From assembly GCF_000003605.2 (NCBI RefSeq), contig NW_003109092.1, positions 92,303 through 123,378 of the forward strand: a DNA stretch of 31,076 nt, read 5' to 3'. This DNA is from Saccoglossus kowalevskii (Eukaryota; Hemichordata; Enteropneusta; Harrimaniidae). A program made the position numbers and the translations under genes. Below, piece after piece: positions 29,226-31,076 of this stretch. Under the pieces are notes generated by a model. The model made no database searches. It saw only the letters and a program-made list of their open reading frames with translations, and was not told the origin of the DNA. The stretch's first letter is position 1. Each line of letters starts with the position of its first letter.

Positions 29226-30116
29226 CAGACTGAAAGTCACTTAAAGCTGGCGAACACAAGACTGCAATTAGAAAGTAATTCTTGATAATACCAACGACAA
29301 AAATGCACTTGGCATGTTAAAAAAAAACAGTAAATCATTACGACAACCTGTAATCGGTGTATGGATTGTTATTTAATTGCCTTGAATAACTAGACGTTTT
29401 GGGTGTAATGTTATTATCAAAATTGCCTGAATAAGGAATTTTAAATTTACTATAATTAGGAATGAATTGTTCGTTTTAAATTGAGGGAATGTTGGCCGAA
29501 ATTAAATAAAAAAAAACTGAACCTATATGCAATGCATTATAAACTTCGCATTGAATATAATGTACAACTATTATCACACTGAAATTACTGAGCAGAATAA
29601 ATGTATGATTATGAAATATTTATAATAAGAGTAGAATAATATAAATAACAATATAAATATTTACCGGTTCAAATCACCGAACACACTGTGAAGATATACG
29701 CTTACCATTAAAATCAATGAGAAAAAGATTAAATGACATTTTTTTTATGACATTGCATACAATTTTGTTTCTCGAAAAAAAGTATTTCCTCCATTTATTT
29801 TCGTTTTATGACGTCATGAACCCATAATGAAAACATCGGAAAATGACATTTATTCTTCATTCAATTATATCAATTATTGTCTAATTTTATCTGTACTGAA
29901 CTTAGTTATTTTATAATTTATGGGTTTTACCAAGGAATATTCATTAAATCCCGTGGATCATCCCACACACCTGGAATTTAACGGGAAATATGTGGTTCTT
30001 GTCACATCGGGTTCATATCCCTGTTGTGTAAGTTTATAAAGTAGAACTGACATGTCTATTTGCAAGCAATGTGCAGAGATATTCTCCCTTATAAAATGAA
30101 ACGTTATTGATAACAA
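29226..30116. other. AT-rich DNA; CRE palindrome
   Basis: ATGACGTCAT (29808-29817) is a perfect 10-bp CRE/ATF palindrome. A B-box-like GGTTCAAATC at 29666 has no A box, so it is not a tRNA gene. No coding pattern seen. Confidence 0.4.
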
Positions 30117-30205
30117 GCCAATTGGAGATACCAGCCGCATGGCATTGTAATTAGTGTGCGAACACTATAAAAGCGCCATATCTTCGACACGAAAGCCTGA
30201 CGTCA
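30117..30205 (+). promoter_or_regulatory. Candidate core promoter (CCAAT, TATA, CRE)
   Basis: CCAAT at 30118-30122 and TATAAAAG at 30166-30173, with a start expected near 30196-30203, where a full CRE palindrome TGACGTCA lies (30198-30205). An octamer ATTTGCAT follows at 30254-30261. The first ATG downstream with a good context is 30311 (AAAATGG), opening a 40-codon frame. No gene could be named. Confidence 0.35.
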
Positions 30206-30310
30206 TTCGCAATTACTCGTCATTCACCGACTGCTATCGTTGACATCGCACTAATTTGCATACCAGCTTTCTATTTCCTCTTCAGGCTAATATCACTCAC
30301 TTCAAATAAA

Positions 30311-30433
30311 ATGGAAGAAACTATGATCTCTGAAAGGTTTCCCGCCAAAACGTTTGTAACACATTTTATACGTTTTTTTTCTATAATTTCTTTATCAATT
30401 TTGGATCAAATAGGAATCATTTCCCAGACATAA
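30311..30433 (+). other. Short open frame below the candidate promoter
   Basis: ATG in a good context (A at -3, G at +4), 40 codons beginning MEETMISERFPAKTF, then TAA. GTAACA at 30355 could end a 15-codon exon, but it is a poor donor. No family resemblance was established. Confidence 0.15.
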
Positions 30434-30986
30434 TCAATGTGTGTGCAAAAATAAAATAAAATATTTTGCGACGGAAAGGTAAAAACAGTTAACTTTATGT
30501 TCAAATAGTTAAACATTGAAAAGCATATGCGATAATAACTGCGACTGAGAGCAGTCTATTATAACTCCTTATATTAATCCCACTATTGCATGCCATTCCC
30601 GCTGATAATCGAAAGGAGGCACGTAAACTGAGATCAATAACCCACTCGATACATTTGTCGCCAGTACTATTAAAGTACTGGCTGATTTCTATTATTATAC
30701 GCCAATATCGCAGAAATGTCTTGTTGCTATTAAAATCCACAAGCTGGTTTAACGGTATCTATTAAATTCTTGACATTGAACGTTCAATAAATATATTTGT
30801 CAGACATCGTAAAAAAGACAATTACTGAAATTGTGATTGCTTTCGATTTTTTTATCGCCAAAACATTTATTACAAGGAGTTCTTGACGATATTTTTTTCT
30901 TTCATGTACGTTTCATAATGTTTGCTTCCAATATGTTTACGTGTTTCCGTGATAAATGATATGTTTGGCCGAGTAGGTCATCCGTC
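30434..30986. other. AT-rich DNA, nothing recognised
   Basis: A 79-codon minus-strand frame (30501-30740) lacks any recognisable signature. Confidence 0.45.
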
Positions 30987-30997
30987 CGCCATTTTGT
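30987..30997 (-). promoter_or_regulatory. YY1-like site
   Basis: CCGCCATTTTG, the reverse of the CAAAATGGCGG core. In animals such sites often lie just downstream of transcription starts, so a promoter could begin near the window's right edge. Confidence 0.3.
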
Positions 30998-31076
30998 TCT
31001 CGTTCTTATTTAGTTACGTTATAATCAGTAAAGTTGTTGCCCGCCGATCTATCCATGGTTTAGACAGATAATATCC

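Noticed and set aside
29641-29690. B-box-like GGTTCAAATC
   Set aside because: There is no A box or cloverleaf upstream, so it is not a tRNA gene.

Overview
This window looks like nuclear DNA from an invertebrate animal, most likely a mollusc (perhaps a bivalve). The evidence is a multi-exon gene with GT-AG introns, strongly AT-rich sequence, many interspersed repeats, and a repeat family built like the oyster 'pearl' elements (non-autonomous Helentrons): tandem cores of about 157 bp ending in a short 3' hairpin. The phylum is inferred; that it is animal DNA is much firmer.

Only one gene can be recognised with confidence. It is a tetraspanin on the + strand with seven coding exons between 8925 and 15315. 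All six introns are phase 0, and the product is 276 residues with four membrane segments, a CCG motif and six cysteines in the large outer loop. A 5' UTR exon piece (8848-8924) and a 3' UTR with two AATAAA signals (15451, 15629) fit around it. A local rise in CpG near 7.5-7.9 kb, ending at a possible donor at 7710, may mark its promoter and first non-coding exon.

Layout. 1-7.2 kb: repeats (pearl-like 3' end, 5'-truncated tRNA-derived SINE, 54-bp minisatellite, two inverted copies of a TA-flanked MITE) plus one possible mini-exon at 3296-3327. 7.5-15.7 kb: the tetraspanin gene, with repeats in its introns, including a full pearl-like element 63 bp before exon 2 and a 29-bp minisatellite filling most of intron 4. 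15.7-20.4 kb: gene-poor, with a young-looking MITE (17623-18236) that has long inverted ends and a perfect 9-bp target duplication. 20.4 kb to the end: a sharp change to CpG-normal sequence (about 29 CpG per 600 bp in one sample against 5 per 600 bp at 5.7-6.3 kb). This half has no recognised gene, but it holds a possible first coding exon (23134-23217), several promoter-like motif clusters, a third pearl-like copy, a foldback element and a tiny perfect hairpin between 7-bp direct repeats.

The CpG step is read here as the edge between germline-methylated gene-body DNA (left) and unmethylated regulatory or intergenic DNA (right). That reading is an inference. All alignments and counts were made by eye; no searches were run.
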